A DNA stretch of 64,000 nt from Armigeres subalbatus (GCF_024139115.2 NW_026942680.1:124001-188000); one strand, 5' to 3'. Counted from the stretch's first letter, positions 34,493 to 45,125 are shown. Program-made: numbers and translations. The notes: generated by a model not told the origin, from the letters alone.

Positions 34493-35521
34493 CTATTGAT
34501 AAAATCGAATTTTAGTCACTCCTTGAACTGTCATTTGATCTTTCGTATTTATGGATTTTGCCCCTACTCTGATTGCTCTTTTGGCGCTGATTATATTCAT
34601 TTGAGCCCCAGTGTCTAAAAGATATTTTGTTAATTCGTTTGGATTTTCAAGTGTGGCAAGTTCCAAACAGAATCGATGATCGTAGGTAAATTCTATGGGG
34701 TATCTAATACCTTCATTTTTCATTTCGTTTAATTCCTGGTTTTCTTGAACCTTAAGCGAATAATTGTCTTCGAGTTGGTTGGTTTGTTCCTGTTTGTCAT
34801 AATTATTTTCTGCAAAACAATTTAAATCCGTATGTTGTTTCATATAAGTATCCTTAGGAAAATGACCTGTATCAATAGTTTGATTATTTGTTCGACATCC
34901 TTTGTCAATAATATGTTCAGCTTCTTTAAATGCAAAATCTTCGTTATCTGTTGTCTCTGTTTGACAAGCCATGTCACTAAATAATACGTAATTCCGATTA
35001 CTTGTGTTTCCTTCACTGATTTTTCCAGCTAATGAATTGACGCCATTTATTCTCCTTTTATTTTTAGTAGTGTTCACAATAATATCTGGTTTGCGCAAAA
35101 TGATATACGCAAATTGCTGATCAATATATAATGTATGTTGCTTAAGAAATTCTGCTCCTATAATTCCCGGTACACATAATTCTTTTATTAAATGGAATTT
35201 AATTTTATATTGCGAATTCCCCATTATCATATTTATTTCTACTGATCCTAATGTGAACGTTTGCGTTGAATTGAATCCAGTCATATTTAATTTGTCGGAC
35301 AAATTTACTTCAGTTTTCCCCATATTAGCAGCTACGTCCCATCTCATTAAGTTACAACAAGCACCAGTATCTATCAAAAACTTCATTTTACGATTGGGAT
35401 TGCCCATTGCTTTGAGGGCCAATAAAAATTGATTATCGCTCGTACGTATAATTGGCACCCTTTCATGTGCCGGAATACAAATATTAAGCTTGTGCATACC
35501 TGTAGAGGAGTTTTCTTCCAT
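34493..35521 (-). pseudogene. Gypsy protease region with two retropepsin-like domains
   Basis: A 342-codon frame. The first aspartic-protease domain has FLIDTGACCNLM (about residues 49-60) and a matching VPGIIGAEFL about 80 residues later. A polar linker of roughly 130 residues follows, then a second active-site motif YLLDTGAQMNIIS near residue 300. The second domain's hydrophobic partner motif (IIGANF) lies downstream in shifted frames. Each motif set is what one retropepsin half-dimer needs. Ty3/gypsy elements normally encode one such domain, so this looks like an internal duplication. Confidence 0.85.
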
Positions 35522-35681
35522 CTTATTTGAATGTGAATTATTGGAATTTTCCTATAAACTTTAAATTTATTGTTATTATTATCCACATTATTATATTTTG
35601 CAATATTAGTGTTATAGCGTCTAATTGGTTTATTATCTATTTGTCGGGGTGTTCGGACGCGATATTCGAAACCCCCATTGA

Positions 35682-36392
35682 TCAGTTTTTTTGTTTCGTG
35701 TTAGATGTAGTCCTTTGAACATATGCGTGTGAAAAAACATTTTGACATTCTTCACCATTCAAGTTTTTTCTATTACCCTCGTTAGAGATTTGATTGAGAT
35801 TGTCTTCCATAGCCTTGTTCAATATTTCCACTCTTACGTTGATCTCTTCAATTTCATTTCTATCGTCCCACTCGTTTTTTAGCCAGATAAGTAACTCTGG
35901 AAATGATTTTTTTCTCTGGAATATTCCTGCATGGGCTAGATCCTTGTTTCGAAGTCCCCCTAAGAAGTGTTTTCGCAAAGATGATAACCCAAACGGCCCT
36001 TCATTTTCTATCCATTTATACAATTCTTCTCCTCTCGCTTTATATTCATCAAACGATTCGTTTGGTTTCTGTAAAAGTGTTTCAATATCTTTCATGAGAG
36101 CACTAATGCTTTTCTGAAACTTAAATTCTCGTTGTAAATTAGCTTTCACTTCTGTCCAAGTAGGGGCAATTAAATTCGAAATTTTTCGAAGAGCCTTACC
36201 TTTCAATTTCATCCATATAACATTCAATAGCGGAGTTTGATCGTGTCTTTCTAACTGAGATGCAAATAATTCCAATTGTAAAATGAATGGTTCCAGCTCT
36301 TCTGGATTTCCATCATATACGGGTATACATTGGAGTGCTGTTATTTGTGAAAACTCCATTTTTCCTTCCGTTTTGTACCGAACTTTCACCAA
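35682..36392 (-). CDS. Gypsy gag (capsid-like)
   Basis: 236 codons, the best-preserved frame of the element. It has a Ty3/gypsy capsid-like pattern: PVYDGNPEELEPFI, LKGKALRKIS, LQREFKFQ, FDEYKARGEELYKWI, FLGGLRNKDL. It forms the particle shell in related elements. No CCHC zinc knuckle is visible before the stop. The pol frame begins about 160 bp downstream in another frame. Confidence 0.85.
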   Translation of the reverse strand: MVKVRYKTEGKMEFSQITALQCIPVYDGNPEELEPFILQLELFASQLERHDQTPLLNVIWMKLKGKALRKISNLIAPTWTEVKANLQREFKFQKSISALMKDIETLLQKPNESFDEYKARGEELYKWIENEGPFGLSSLRKHFLGGLRNKDLAHAGIFQRKKSFPELLIWLKNEWDDRNEIEEINVRVEILNKAMEDNLNQISNEGNRKNLNGEECQNVFSHAYVQRTTSNTKQKN

Positions 36393-37531
36393 AGTATTTA
36401 ATCAAGAATCAATTAATTGTGACATTGAGGTGTTAAATTGAATAAACTTGTTTGTAAGAACACAAATCCTGCGAACGCATATTGCTGGCAATTACTGTAC
36501 TGCTGTTGCATACATTATTTCATTCAAATCAAAAGCTCCCGTACGTAGACGTGTAATCATATCCAATGCATTGCATTGGAAACGCGCCCATTACCGTGCG
36601 CCTATCTGCTCGTCCGCGGTTTGGACGACTAATTGCCGACGCATCAAAATGTACTCAGTCCGTTCGCGGGTCGTTCGTTCAGTTCGTTCGCGGGTCGTTC
36701 GTTCAGTTCGTTCGCGGGTCGTATTGAAAACAGTGCCGAGAGAGTTACCGAAAAAAAGTGTGTCATCCAGTGTCCAGTGTAGAACATCGTCGTGGAAGGT
36801 AAATATATAGTGATAATTAATTTATTGCAGGTGAACATATGTGAATGCCATGGGTATCTTAATTTTAGTTTTCACCGGAAAATCCATCAAGACGTCTTCG
36901 AGTTATGCGAAAACGAACAGAGACCGTTTAATCGTGGACAAATTCTAGTGCTTTACCGCAGTGTTTCCTGTTGTGCGGTAACCAAGTATCCGTGATAGGT
37001 GAGTATAACATCTCTGTATCGTGTAAATAATTTCACCTTTCAATTTTAGTCCTGGACTTAATACCAACTTTCAATCGGATACTCTGGGCTTGGCATCTAT
37101 TGAGTGTGAGTATTTAGTAGTAAATAATGTGTTGAGGATACTTGTATTATGGTATTTATAAATAAAAATGTTTTATTTATTATTACATGTAAATGCTTCG
37201 AAATGCCCGAAATTCATGTACTCACCTATACCACATTTTTTTTTTACTGCTCCGATGCTCCAGGGAATTTAATTAATTTGTCCGAGTTTTTTGTTCATTA
37301 TGGCTGATTTTTTTGTCTTTTTTCGCACATTTAAAGTTTTTATTCTGATGTGCACAATCATTTTCTTCACTTTTTACACATTTTGGATGTGAATTTCATT
37401 TCACTAAGTTTTTTTTGAACTTTTTCACTTTGAAATTAAACCATTCTGTCTTCTTGATTTTTTTATAACTACTAGACAGTTCGAAACGGCGTTTCCATTG
37501 CCAAATTTTAGCGGTTACCGCTGTCACCAAT
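36393..37531 (-). promoter_or_regulatory. Gypsy 5' leader with primer-binding site and small repeats
   Basis: About 1.1 kb between the 5' LTR and gag. The candidate primer-binding site TGGTGACAGCGGTAACC (37513-37529) starts two bases inside the LTR. At 36658-36725 about three tandem copies of a CGTTCGCGGGTCGTTCGTTCAGTT-type unit occur. At 36838-36937 the sequence resembles the two Helitron copies of this window with a deletion. Confidence 0.7.
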
Positions 37532-38018
37532 TGCACGAACTCGAGCGGTTAGTTTTCGGGAAAACAGTCATCACAATTTGAAAAATAAAACACTTGAACA
37601 ATTCTGATGTGACTTGCTAACTCCAAGTCCAAAATCCGACTCTCTTCTTTATTTACAAAAACGTTATTTATAATTACTGGCTATTGTTTACAATTTTTCT
37701 CTCATTTTCAATAATGTTGCAGAATGTTGCATGCTACCTACATTTACTCTCATGTGACATTCTGCTCCGAGAGCATTCGTACTCTCTAAATAAACAATTA
37801 TTTAACAATTGAGTCAGCTACTATTTCTAGGCCAGCTTATTCGCCAAGTTTTGCTTATACTTAAATATCCGTTGTTTATTTTCAACAGCGGTTGCTATTT
37901 GATAAACATAAATGGACAGGTTCCAACCTGTCCAATCTTTCCTTTTGTTCGTTTATATGACATACTTTAAATATAGAAGAAAAATGATGATTATTGCATG
38001 GCGTTTAGGGTCGCTACA
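37532..38018 (-). repeat. Gypsy 5' LTR (487 bp)
   Basis: Near-identical partner of 26705-27194. Read in element orientation it starts TGTAGCGACCC and ends GTTCGTGCA. Flanked on the right by GGTG. Confidence 0.95.
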
Positions 38019-38037
38019 GGTGTATTGACGCTGTAGC

Positions 38038-38280
38038 TGTGAATATTCTACAAATTACAATTCGTTATTTGCGCTCCGAATGGCTATGACTGGTCGGGAC
38101 GCGTCGCTTGCGCTCACTGACGATGCCGGGTCGGACGAAGCCGGCCGGCGACATGGTTATCCTCGGGTTGTTCGCGATCGACTTGCGACAGTCAGTGATA
38201 CCAACAGAAATAGAACTGACTTTGTGTCATATCCCCATGGGTAAGGAAACTGACGTAATAAGACTGGTATGCACCTCACA
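38038..38280 (-). repeat. LTR (3' in element orientation)
   Basis: 243 bp, TG...CA ends, preceded by GTAGC. Partner at 42019-42266. Confidence 0.88.
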
Positions 38281-38295
38281 TCCTCCTTCTCCTCT
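38281..38295 (-). promoter_or_regulatory. Polypurine tract
   Basis: On the minus strand AGAGGAGAAGGAGGA directly abuts the 3' LTR, as required for plus-strand priming during reverse transcription. Confidence 0.8.
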
Positions 38296-41126
38296 ATAAA
38301 AAAAATATCCTCGGTTCAATTTATGAACATATGTAGGGCAACCAACTTGATTTGGACCCCATTTTCTTCCCTCCTGGTGACATTCTCTTGATTTCTGAAC
38401 TAAAATCAATGCCGCTGCTAATTCCCCCATTGGCTTCAGGAAAACAATATTGTTCAGCATCTGTTTCACTGGTTTCCCGTGCGAAAATAGCGATATTGAG
38501 ATGAAATTTCGAGGAAATTAGTTTGTTCAAGAAGGCGAGCGTTACAATGCGTTACGCTTCAAAGTATACATCACTGAAAATCACAGAACGCACACAAACA
38601 GTTTTTGTCGAAATTGTGAACCTAAAACGCAGGAATCGTCTCATTGATGCATGCCAATTGAAAAATAAGACTTTGCTCTGGTTAAATTGACCAGCGTCAA
38701 TTAGAAATTCGACTTTGAATAGACTAAATTGGGGGTGTCCAAAATGTGTACATTTGGGGGTCCAAAATATGTTGCACTGTCCAAAACGAAGAATATTTTC
38801 AATTCAGAAAGTTACAATTCTCAGCGATTTATCAACACTTGATGCCAATTTCAAATTTCTATTTCATAAATGAGACTTCCATCTTTGAAATGGTGTGATT
38901 TTCGTCTATATCAAACGTGTCATTTTATACATATAAGCAGATGTCGGTGAGCACTTCCTCTAGGGGTTCAAAATGGAACATTTACCCTAACACTATTACC
39001 AAATGTTGAAAAAAAATTCTCGCGAAGTGCAGTAGATATTTACTCATCTCTTCCTATTTTATTCTTCAATCATTGATTAATTAAAATCTAGGATTTATAA
39101 GCGCTTATTGAGGATCTTTTTGCGTTTCTAAAGGCAACTCAATAATTATCCTTTAATCAAAGAATCCGATATTTTATTCTCGTAGTTCTATATTGCTGTT
39201 CTTATTTCAAGCCATTCGCCTGGTAGAAATGACCCATGCGATGTGTTGAACTTGAAAATTTCAGAGCATTCTTTGTCTGGACATCATTCCTTTTCAAGCA
39301 AGTCAGGCATCTAATGCCAATGTTTGGCCGATTTACTATATTTCACGCTGCACATGACAAGCACAGGCACGTTCTATTAATTCATAGACAATGTCATCCT
39401 CACTAATGTATAAAAGTCTTTGTCAATTATCAGCTAGCAATCCTATAACCAGAGAACAAAAAAGTGAAAAACTGTCGAACTTTAAGTTTACTTATTGCGC
39501 ATGAAAAATGACAAGAAGCCGGATTGCAACCCCTTTTGACGTTCCGATCGGAAACAAGATGGCGGCTCCACCTACATCTAAATCTAGTATTTCTACTATC
39601 AGCCTTTTAATTCCAAGCTTTCATGATACCTGATGAGAAAACAAAATCTTTTGACGTTTGGAACGTGAAACATACTTTTGTCCGAAAATACTTTGTCGGT
39701 CTACCCAGCTAACTTTAAAAGCGAGTAAAGCACTTATTTGGCCAAAATAGTATTCTTCTGCCAAATAACTAGCTTGTTCATCTGAAATTTCTTGTTGGGT
39801 ACGGCTTGACCAGAGAACACCTTACTAACAAGAGATCATCGAGTGAATTTCAACAATATCTGAAACATCGACATTCAGCGCACCACGGACTTAACAACTT
39901 TGAGCTGAATGAATACAAATGGTTTCCACAGGAGGGTGAAACACCTATCATCCGTGGTACAATGTGATTCTACTAAAAAACATTTTTGGTACCCGCTTTT
40001 TGGGTGGTATACTCAACTGTTTATTTTTGGCCATGGGGTCGTATGTAGTAAATGCTGATTTATCGGTATTTAACTTTTCCAGACAAAAAACTTGCAATTA
40101 GCTAATTTTGATCAAGCCTTTTTGTGTTTGTATGGCATATGTCGAATAACAGCAAGTAGATACCTACGAAGCTTCAGATAAATTAATAAATTTACCGAAA
40201 TAAGAACAAAAACATTGAACGCTATTTTGAATAAATGATGGATAGACAAATTAGCCACCCCTCTCTAAGGTTTCGATGACTAATGAAAATAGTTCTTCCT
40301 ACCATTTAACAAAAGAGGTTTCAGCTACACAGTACCATACTCTTTAGAGATTTTTTTCCGCTTGGTGCTGTACTTGGTAGTAATAATTTGGCGGAGAGCA
40401 AAAACACTAATTGCTCGTCATTTTGTTTTGCATGTATATATAAATTTTGCATTGATTTTCATCACGCTAGAGAGAATTTCTTTTGAATGGTTTTCACTAA
40501 AACAACCATTTTCTGAATTTTTACCGGCTGTCTCACCCTACTGGCATCGCCTATCCTTTCAATGGGAACGCATGTTGGCTAACATCTCTGGGGTTCAGCG
40601 TGCCGTGGGCATCATTGACAACAAAAAATTTGTTAACGAAACATCATTCCGGGTCTAATTTTCTAGGATGAAGTAATTATTGTACATAGAGCGTTTTGAT
40701 CGAATTCATTACTTTTATCGTTATGTACTACGTATTTCATGGCAAAAAATATGTTTGATTCCCAATCTCCAAACCAGCTTTCAATACCGCCTTGTTGGGA
40801 CAGTGTGCAGCACATTGAATTTTTGGTAATAAAAGTATCAGAAATTTACGCCTATAGCAAAATAACATCATGTATTATATGCTGAAACCAGAAGTATAGC
40901 AGTGTGTGTGGTTTTTCGTTACCAATCAAAGGTTTTCTATATTTTGCATATGGTTTTTTTTTTATTACCATTCAACATATTTTCTTCATCGGTTTTCATT
41001 ACTGATCGGGAGTTCTTCGTCTCCAGATTAGTTTTCATTAAAATTTAAAATGTTAAATGTTAAGTTAATATTACCCGATTAAGGAGTTAATGCCGCATGT
41101 ATGGTTTTCACTATATAGTTCTAAAT
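38296..41126 (-). other. Interior of the LARD-like element, no gene recognised
   Basis: About 2.8 kb of mostly A+T-rich sequence. All frames are short and match no gag/pol motif I know. A few GGTTTTCATTAC units begin near 40985. Confidence 0.55.
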
Positions 41127-41409
41127 GTCTTCTTCTTCTTCTACCAATATTACATCCCCATACTGGGACAGAGCCGTCTCGCAGATTAGTGTTCATTAAG
41201 CACTTCCACAGTTATTTACCGCGAGGTTTCTAAGCCAGGTTACCATTTTTGCATTCGTATATCATGAGGCTAGCACGATGATACTTTTATGCCCAGGAAA
41301 GTCGAGACAATTTTCAATACGAAAATTGCCTAGACCGGCACCGGGAATCGAACCCAGCCACCCTCAGCATGGTCTTGCTTTGTAGCCGCGCGTTTTACCG
41401 GCTAAGGAG
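41127..41409 (-). mobile_element. Feilai-type tRNA-derived SINE
   Basis: In minus orientation it begins with a tRNA-like pol III promoter: box A-like TAGCCGGTAAAACGCGCGG and box B-like GGTTCGATTCCCGG. The body includes GCCCAGGAAAG..CGAGA and ATCATGAGG, with a 3' end near CTGTCCCAGTATGGGGATG. It closely resembles the plus-strand copy at 49800-50078. Inserted in the LARD-like element. Confidence 0.85.
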
Positions 41410-41419
41410 TTCTAAATGT

Positions 41420-41860
41420 GTCTATTTTTAATTAGTTTTCATTGCCAGTTTTCCTTACCTCTCGTATAGTTTTCATTATCATTCGAATTTTTTCTATCGG
41501 TTTTCAATACCGATTAAGAGGTTTTCATTACCTCCTGAAAGGTTTTCATTACCTCCCGAATAGTTTTCATTACCATTCGAAATGTTTTTTTTCCCATCGG
41601 TTTTCATTACCGATGAGGAGGTTTTCCTTACCTCCCGAATGGTTTTCATTACCATTCTCCTAAATGTTTTCATGACCACTTTTTTCATAGGTTTTCATTA
41701 CCGATGAAGAGATTTTCATTATCCCTCAAATGGTTTTCATTACCATTTGAAATGTTTCTTTTCCATCGGTTTTCATTACCGATGAGGAGGTTTTCCTTAC
41801 CTCCCGAATGGTTTTATTACCATTCAAAATGATGTTTTTTTAAATTCGGTTTTCATTATC
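41420..41860. repeat. Degenerate tandem repeat of a GGTTTTCATTACC core
   Basis: About fifteen copies of GGTTTTCATTACC or close variants are mostly spaced 21 bp apart, with a higher-order unit of about 78 bp (two 21 bp units plus one of about 36 bp). On the minus strand it can be read as GNEN-containing heptads (41494-41688). Lies in the LARD-like element interior. Confidence 0.8.
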
Positions 41861-42002
41861 AAACACAAAAAAAAAAATCATTCTCGTGTCACTCTTTTTC
41901 AATTCCACAAGCATCTTACCTATTCCGTTTTTAACTTGCATCGAATAGCTTAATCCACAACCAGTGTTACAGCCTACAAATTGGTACAACAAAATGAATT
42001 AA

Positions 42003-42017
42003 CTGGCAGGATCGCCA
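42003..42017 (-). promoter_or_regulatory. Primer-binding-site candidate
   Basis: Minus-strand TGGCGATCCTGCCAG lies one base inside the 5' LTR; retroelement primer sites begin TGG to pair with the tRNA CCA end. The matching tRNA is not determined. Confidence 0.6.
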
Positions 42018-42018
42018 A

Positions 42019-42266
42019 TGTAAATATGCTACAAATTACAATTCGTTATTTGCGCTCCGAATTGCTATGACTGGTCGGGACGCGTCACTTGCGCTCACTG
42101 ACTGCTGATGCCGGGTCGGGCGAAGCCGGCCGGCGACATGGTTATCCTCGGCTTGCTCGCGATCGACTTGCGACAGTCAGTGATACCAACAGAATATAGA
42201 ACTGACTTTGTGTCATATCCCCATGGGTAAGGAAACTGACGTAATAAGACTGGTATGCACCTCACA
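42019..42266 (-). repeat. LTR (5' in element orientation)
   Basis: 248 bp, partner of 38038-38280, followed by GTAGC at 42267-42271. A 4-base insertion (TGCT) and a 1-base insertion explain the length difference. Confidence 0.88.
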
Positions 42267-42271
42267 GTAGC

Positions 42272-42988
42272 CAACCAGGTATCCAGGTAGGTAGACAAGT
42301 TCGACACAGCTACCTTCTCTTGCGTAAAATGATGATTCTGAAAAGAAAAACGCTTTGTTTTCTTAGTGTGCCTTTCCAATCACAAACAGAAAGAAAACAG
42401 ATCGGTATCTTGAAAGAAACTTCATATGGCTTCCTCTGACGCCAATCGATGATTTGGCGCTTAAACGCGGTATTCATGCAAATAAATGCTCGTAGTGTCT
42501 CCCTCCAACGAGCACTTGCGCTGCTACAGACACCAAACGATTATGATTTGTACTTTCAAGAAAATTCCTTGATACTGGTTTTGCTCGGAGGCACTGGCAT
42601 TGTAGCGTGGCCAGCGGTCGTCAATGGTCCCGGTCGCCGAAGAGGTGGGGCCTCGGTCTCCATTGCAATCGAATACTGGCAAGCTGAGGTCCGGTTTTCG
42701 GGAGAGCTGACCATATGGAATTTTTCCAAAGGAGGACAATTCACCCAAATCGTAGCGAAAAAGGAGGACATTCGGTTCAAAAGCAGGACATAAAAAATAT
42801 CGATCGATTTTTGATCTTAAAAACAAAAACAAGAAATCATATATCAATACGATTAAGTTCACAAAGTGAAGGCCATCTCATACACTTATCTACTAGCATA
42901 TACAACTTTGTTTTAGCTGAGAGATACGACATTTTCTTCTACTTTTTTGACATTACATCTCCAGATGGAATATTTCCAACTGTCGTTA
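42272..42988. other. Intergenic, no gene recognised
   Basis: The first bases continue the RTE 3' end interrupted by the two LTR elements. A 114-codon plus-strand frame at 42449-42793 is Ala/Gly/Arg-mixed and matches nothing I know; I treat it as chance. Confidence 0.4.
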
Positions 42989-43273
42989 TCTTTTCTATAT
43001 AATAAAAATAAAATGGTCTGTGTTCGTATCCGCATAACTTGAAAACGGCTGGATGGATTTTGCTTTCTTCAGCAGTTACGTTCGTTACAGTTTTCGACGG
43101 GTTTATATGATATTTTTTCATGCGAAAGTTATTAATAAAGTTGAGTAAATCGTGAAAAAAACTAAAGGCATAGGTGTATTGAACGATTAAGATTCATATG
43201 GAATTTTCGCACGGGCAGCTCCCATCGCGCATTTTCGCCTACTATGCAGAACAACGTCTGCCGGGTCGACTAG
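42989..43273 (+). mobile_element. Non-autonomous Helitron, 285 bp
   Basis: Starts TCTTTTCTATATAATAAAAA after an A and ends GGGTCGACTAG before a T. The terminal hairpin GCAGAACAACGTCTGC is about 8 bases from the CTAG end. Homologous along its length to 3757-4021 (minus). Confidence 0.82.
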
Positions 43274-43974
43274 TAGTCTATATTAATCACTTTGCAGTTA
43301 TAATCTAACCGTTACAAAGAAGATCAAAGAAGATGCTTGCTTCTTTTCTTGTGGATCGATTTTAGCTTCAATGTTTGGCAATAGATTCGAACAGAACATT
43401 TAGGTGCTATAAGGACCGAAAACAAGATGCTTAGTAGACCAGTGTAGATTTTTTTCTTGAATGCCACTAAGAATAACAATTTAATTTAATGAATGATATC
43501 GTTAGGGGAAGAAACCCCAAAACGCCCCAACCCCCCCACCCCCCGGGGTTAAACGCTTTTTGGATATTCCCTCATATTTACTGTATTTGGCACGGCCGTA
43601 ATAAAACTAGACCAAAAATTATGTAAGTTAGGCAAAAAAAGTGTCAAAATAATTAATAGGAAATTTTCCGAAATTTTGATGAAACATCTAACATTTCAGC
43701 GAGTCAAAACACCCTAGGGGGACTAACCTACAATGTACTACCCGTCTCCACGCACTGTCCATCCTAGAATGCTGATTCGCTGACGCGTGGTGCGTTGATC
43801 CCAAAGAGCTGCCAGGTAGAAGGCGTTTTGCCCCGTGAGTTTTCCGGCAACGAAATAACACCACTTTTTTTTAATGGGAATATTATCAATATGATTAATA
43901 TTTTCTACAATTTTAAAATGGCATCAGCTAGATATATTGTTTAGTTGCATAAGGTAAAAATACCCATGAAAATC
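43274..43974. other. Intergenic with C/G tract
   Basis: Contains a strong C-run block (43520-43552, CCAACCCCCCCACCCCCCGGGG) in an otherwise A+T-rich stretch. CAAAACGCCCC / CAAAACACCCT phrases resemble the interior of the MITE at 2885-3704. No gene seen. Confidence 0.4.
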
Positions 43975-44178
43975 GTTACAGCTAAGACATTAAAGCAGAA
44001 ACATGATTCGGGGTCGTCTTCCGGAGTCATCCGTTCGATACAATGGAGACCGGCCGACAGTGAAATGTCACTAGGTCTTGGCATTCTTACTTGAGTTCTT
44101 ACGTTGAGTTTGTCATCTTCGAGGTTAACAAAGCTTGAAACGTAGATTTTTTGAAATTTTGTTCTCAATTTTTCTGCA
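43975..44178 (-). CDS. Exon-like frame, unknown
   Basis: On the minus strand a polypyrimidine run ending GTTGCAG at 44179-44185 precedes an open frame. It reads LRTKFQKIYVSSF, NLEDDKLNVRTQV and PRPSDISLSAGL, acidic to mixed, then a hydrophobic run before a stop at 43941. The composition is more protein-like than its surroundings. I do not recognise it. It could be an exon of an unidentified gene or an old retrocopy. Confidence 0.25.
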
Positions 44179-44391
44179 ACGAGATAAAACAAAATATAAT
44201 ATAATATAAAAAGAAAAAAAATAGTAAATTTAATTATAAAACTTGGATTTACAAACCTGGACCACGTCTCAATACTAAATCAATCGGTAGTGAAACTGAA
44301 TGATAACACCATACAACTGGTAAACTATACATACAATTCAAACAAATGTTCCACGTCAAGACACTTCACTTCAAATAACACTGTAATTCTC

Positions 44392-44632
44392 GCGTGATTT
44401 TTGAAAACGTCGTAAGTCCAAAAGAGAGGCTCTCTTTGTTTACTTTCTCTTTCGATTATTACAAAGCCATACTAACATTTACATTGGATTTTCCAGCACC
44501 GATCTGAAGAAAATAGCTTTGTCTAGTGTGCTGAGGTAAAAATATTGCAACAATTTTTAAACTAGCCTAGATATTAGCAAAAGAGAGCGTAATAAAAGAG
44601 AGTCTCTCATTTGGACTCACGCGATAATTGTA
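44392..44632. mobile_element. MITE-like inverted repeat, about 240 bp
   Basis: Sub-terminal arms TAATTCTCGCGTGA and TCACGCGATAATT, plus a second complementary pair AAGAGAGGCTCTC / GAGAGTCTCTC, converge on a centre near 44510. Ends are approximate and no target duplication is certain. Confidence 0.55.
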
Positions 44633-45125
44633 CTTGAAAAAAGGAGGATTACGACCAGTGTGACCCAGTACGAAACACAAGATGAAAAAAAGCACTTTTT
44701 GAATCTTAATCAACTTTAGTTCATTATTCAAGTAGCAAGTAGTATCCCAATTGAAGAACTGAGTAATTATTAAAATTCAAAGGTGAAACAACTAATACGC
44801 CCAACCTTTTAAACATTTTACATATATAGGTATCTTATGTGAGAATCATTATACACAGAAAACATTGGATACTGTGATATTATTTGATATCCTATCTCAA
44901 AAAGCTTGAAGATCATATCAAATCAATTAAAATCTCAAATATGCGCCATACGGAAAGCTGGCGAAAGATTCTTCTCCCACATTGCGATGTATGTTAATTC
45001 GTACTCTATAACTGTTTGATGACAAAAGAATAAATTATATAGAGTCTTACCTGCATATGCTGCAGTGGATTAAACAAAGCCCAATTTCCTGTGGTCTATT
45101 GGAACCAAAATACTCACTGTATCAT

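Larger units (their letters stand above)
26705..38018 (-). mobile_element. Ty3/gypsy LTR retrotransposon, 11.3 kb
   Basis: LTRs at 26705-27194 and 37532-38018 begin TGCACGAAC and end GTCGCTACA on the plus strand. The flanking duplication is GGTG (26701-26704 and 38019-38022). Coding order on the minus strand is gag, protease, RT/RNase H, integrase, the Ty3/gypsy order. The LTRs differ by about 3 bp of indels as read by eye, so the insertion is recent, yet the pol frame is broken at several points. It inserted into the 3' end of an RTE LINE. No env-like frame is seen despite 3.6 kb between integrase and the 3' LTR. Confidence 0.95.
38038..42266 (-). mobile_element. Short-LTR, apparently non-coding LTR retrotransposon (LARD-like), 4.2 kb
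   Basis: Direct repeats at 38038-38280 (243 bp) and 42019-42266 (248 bp) start TGT and end CCTCACA. The flanking 5 bp duplication GTAGC lies at 38033-38037 and 42267-42271. On the minus strand a primer-binding-like TGGCGATCCTGCCAG follows the 5' LTR and a polypurine tract AGAGGAGAAGGAGGA precedes the 3' LTR. The 3.7 kb interior has no gag or pol that I can recognise; it contains a SINE and a stretch of 21 bp-type repeats. By eye the LTRs differ at about seven bases and two indels, so this element is older than the adjacent gypsy copy. Confidence 0.88.

Noticed and set aside
41420..41860. CRISPR-like array
   Set aside because: The core repeat is short and degenerate, the spacers are themselves repetitive, and the context is an animal genome.
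42449..42862. A 114-codon plus-strand frame and its minus-strand partner
   Set aside because: No recognisable domain and two overlapping open frames on opposite strands; likely chance.
43520..43552. G-quadruplex or origin-like C/G tract
   Set aside because: A single C-run block without the repeated spacing needed; noted only as composition.
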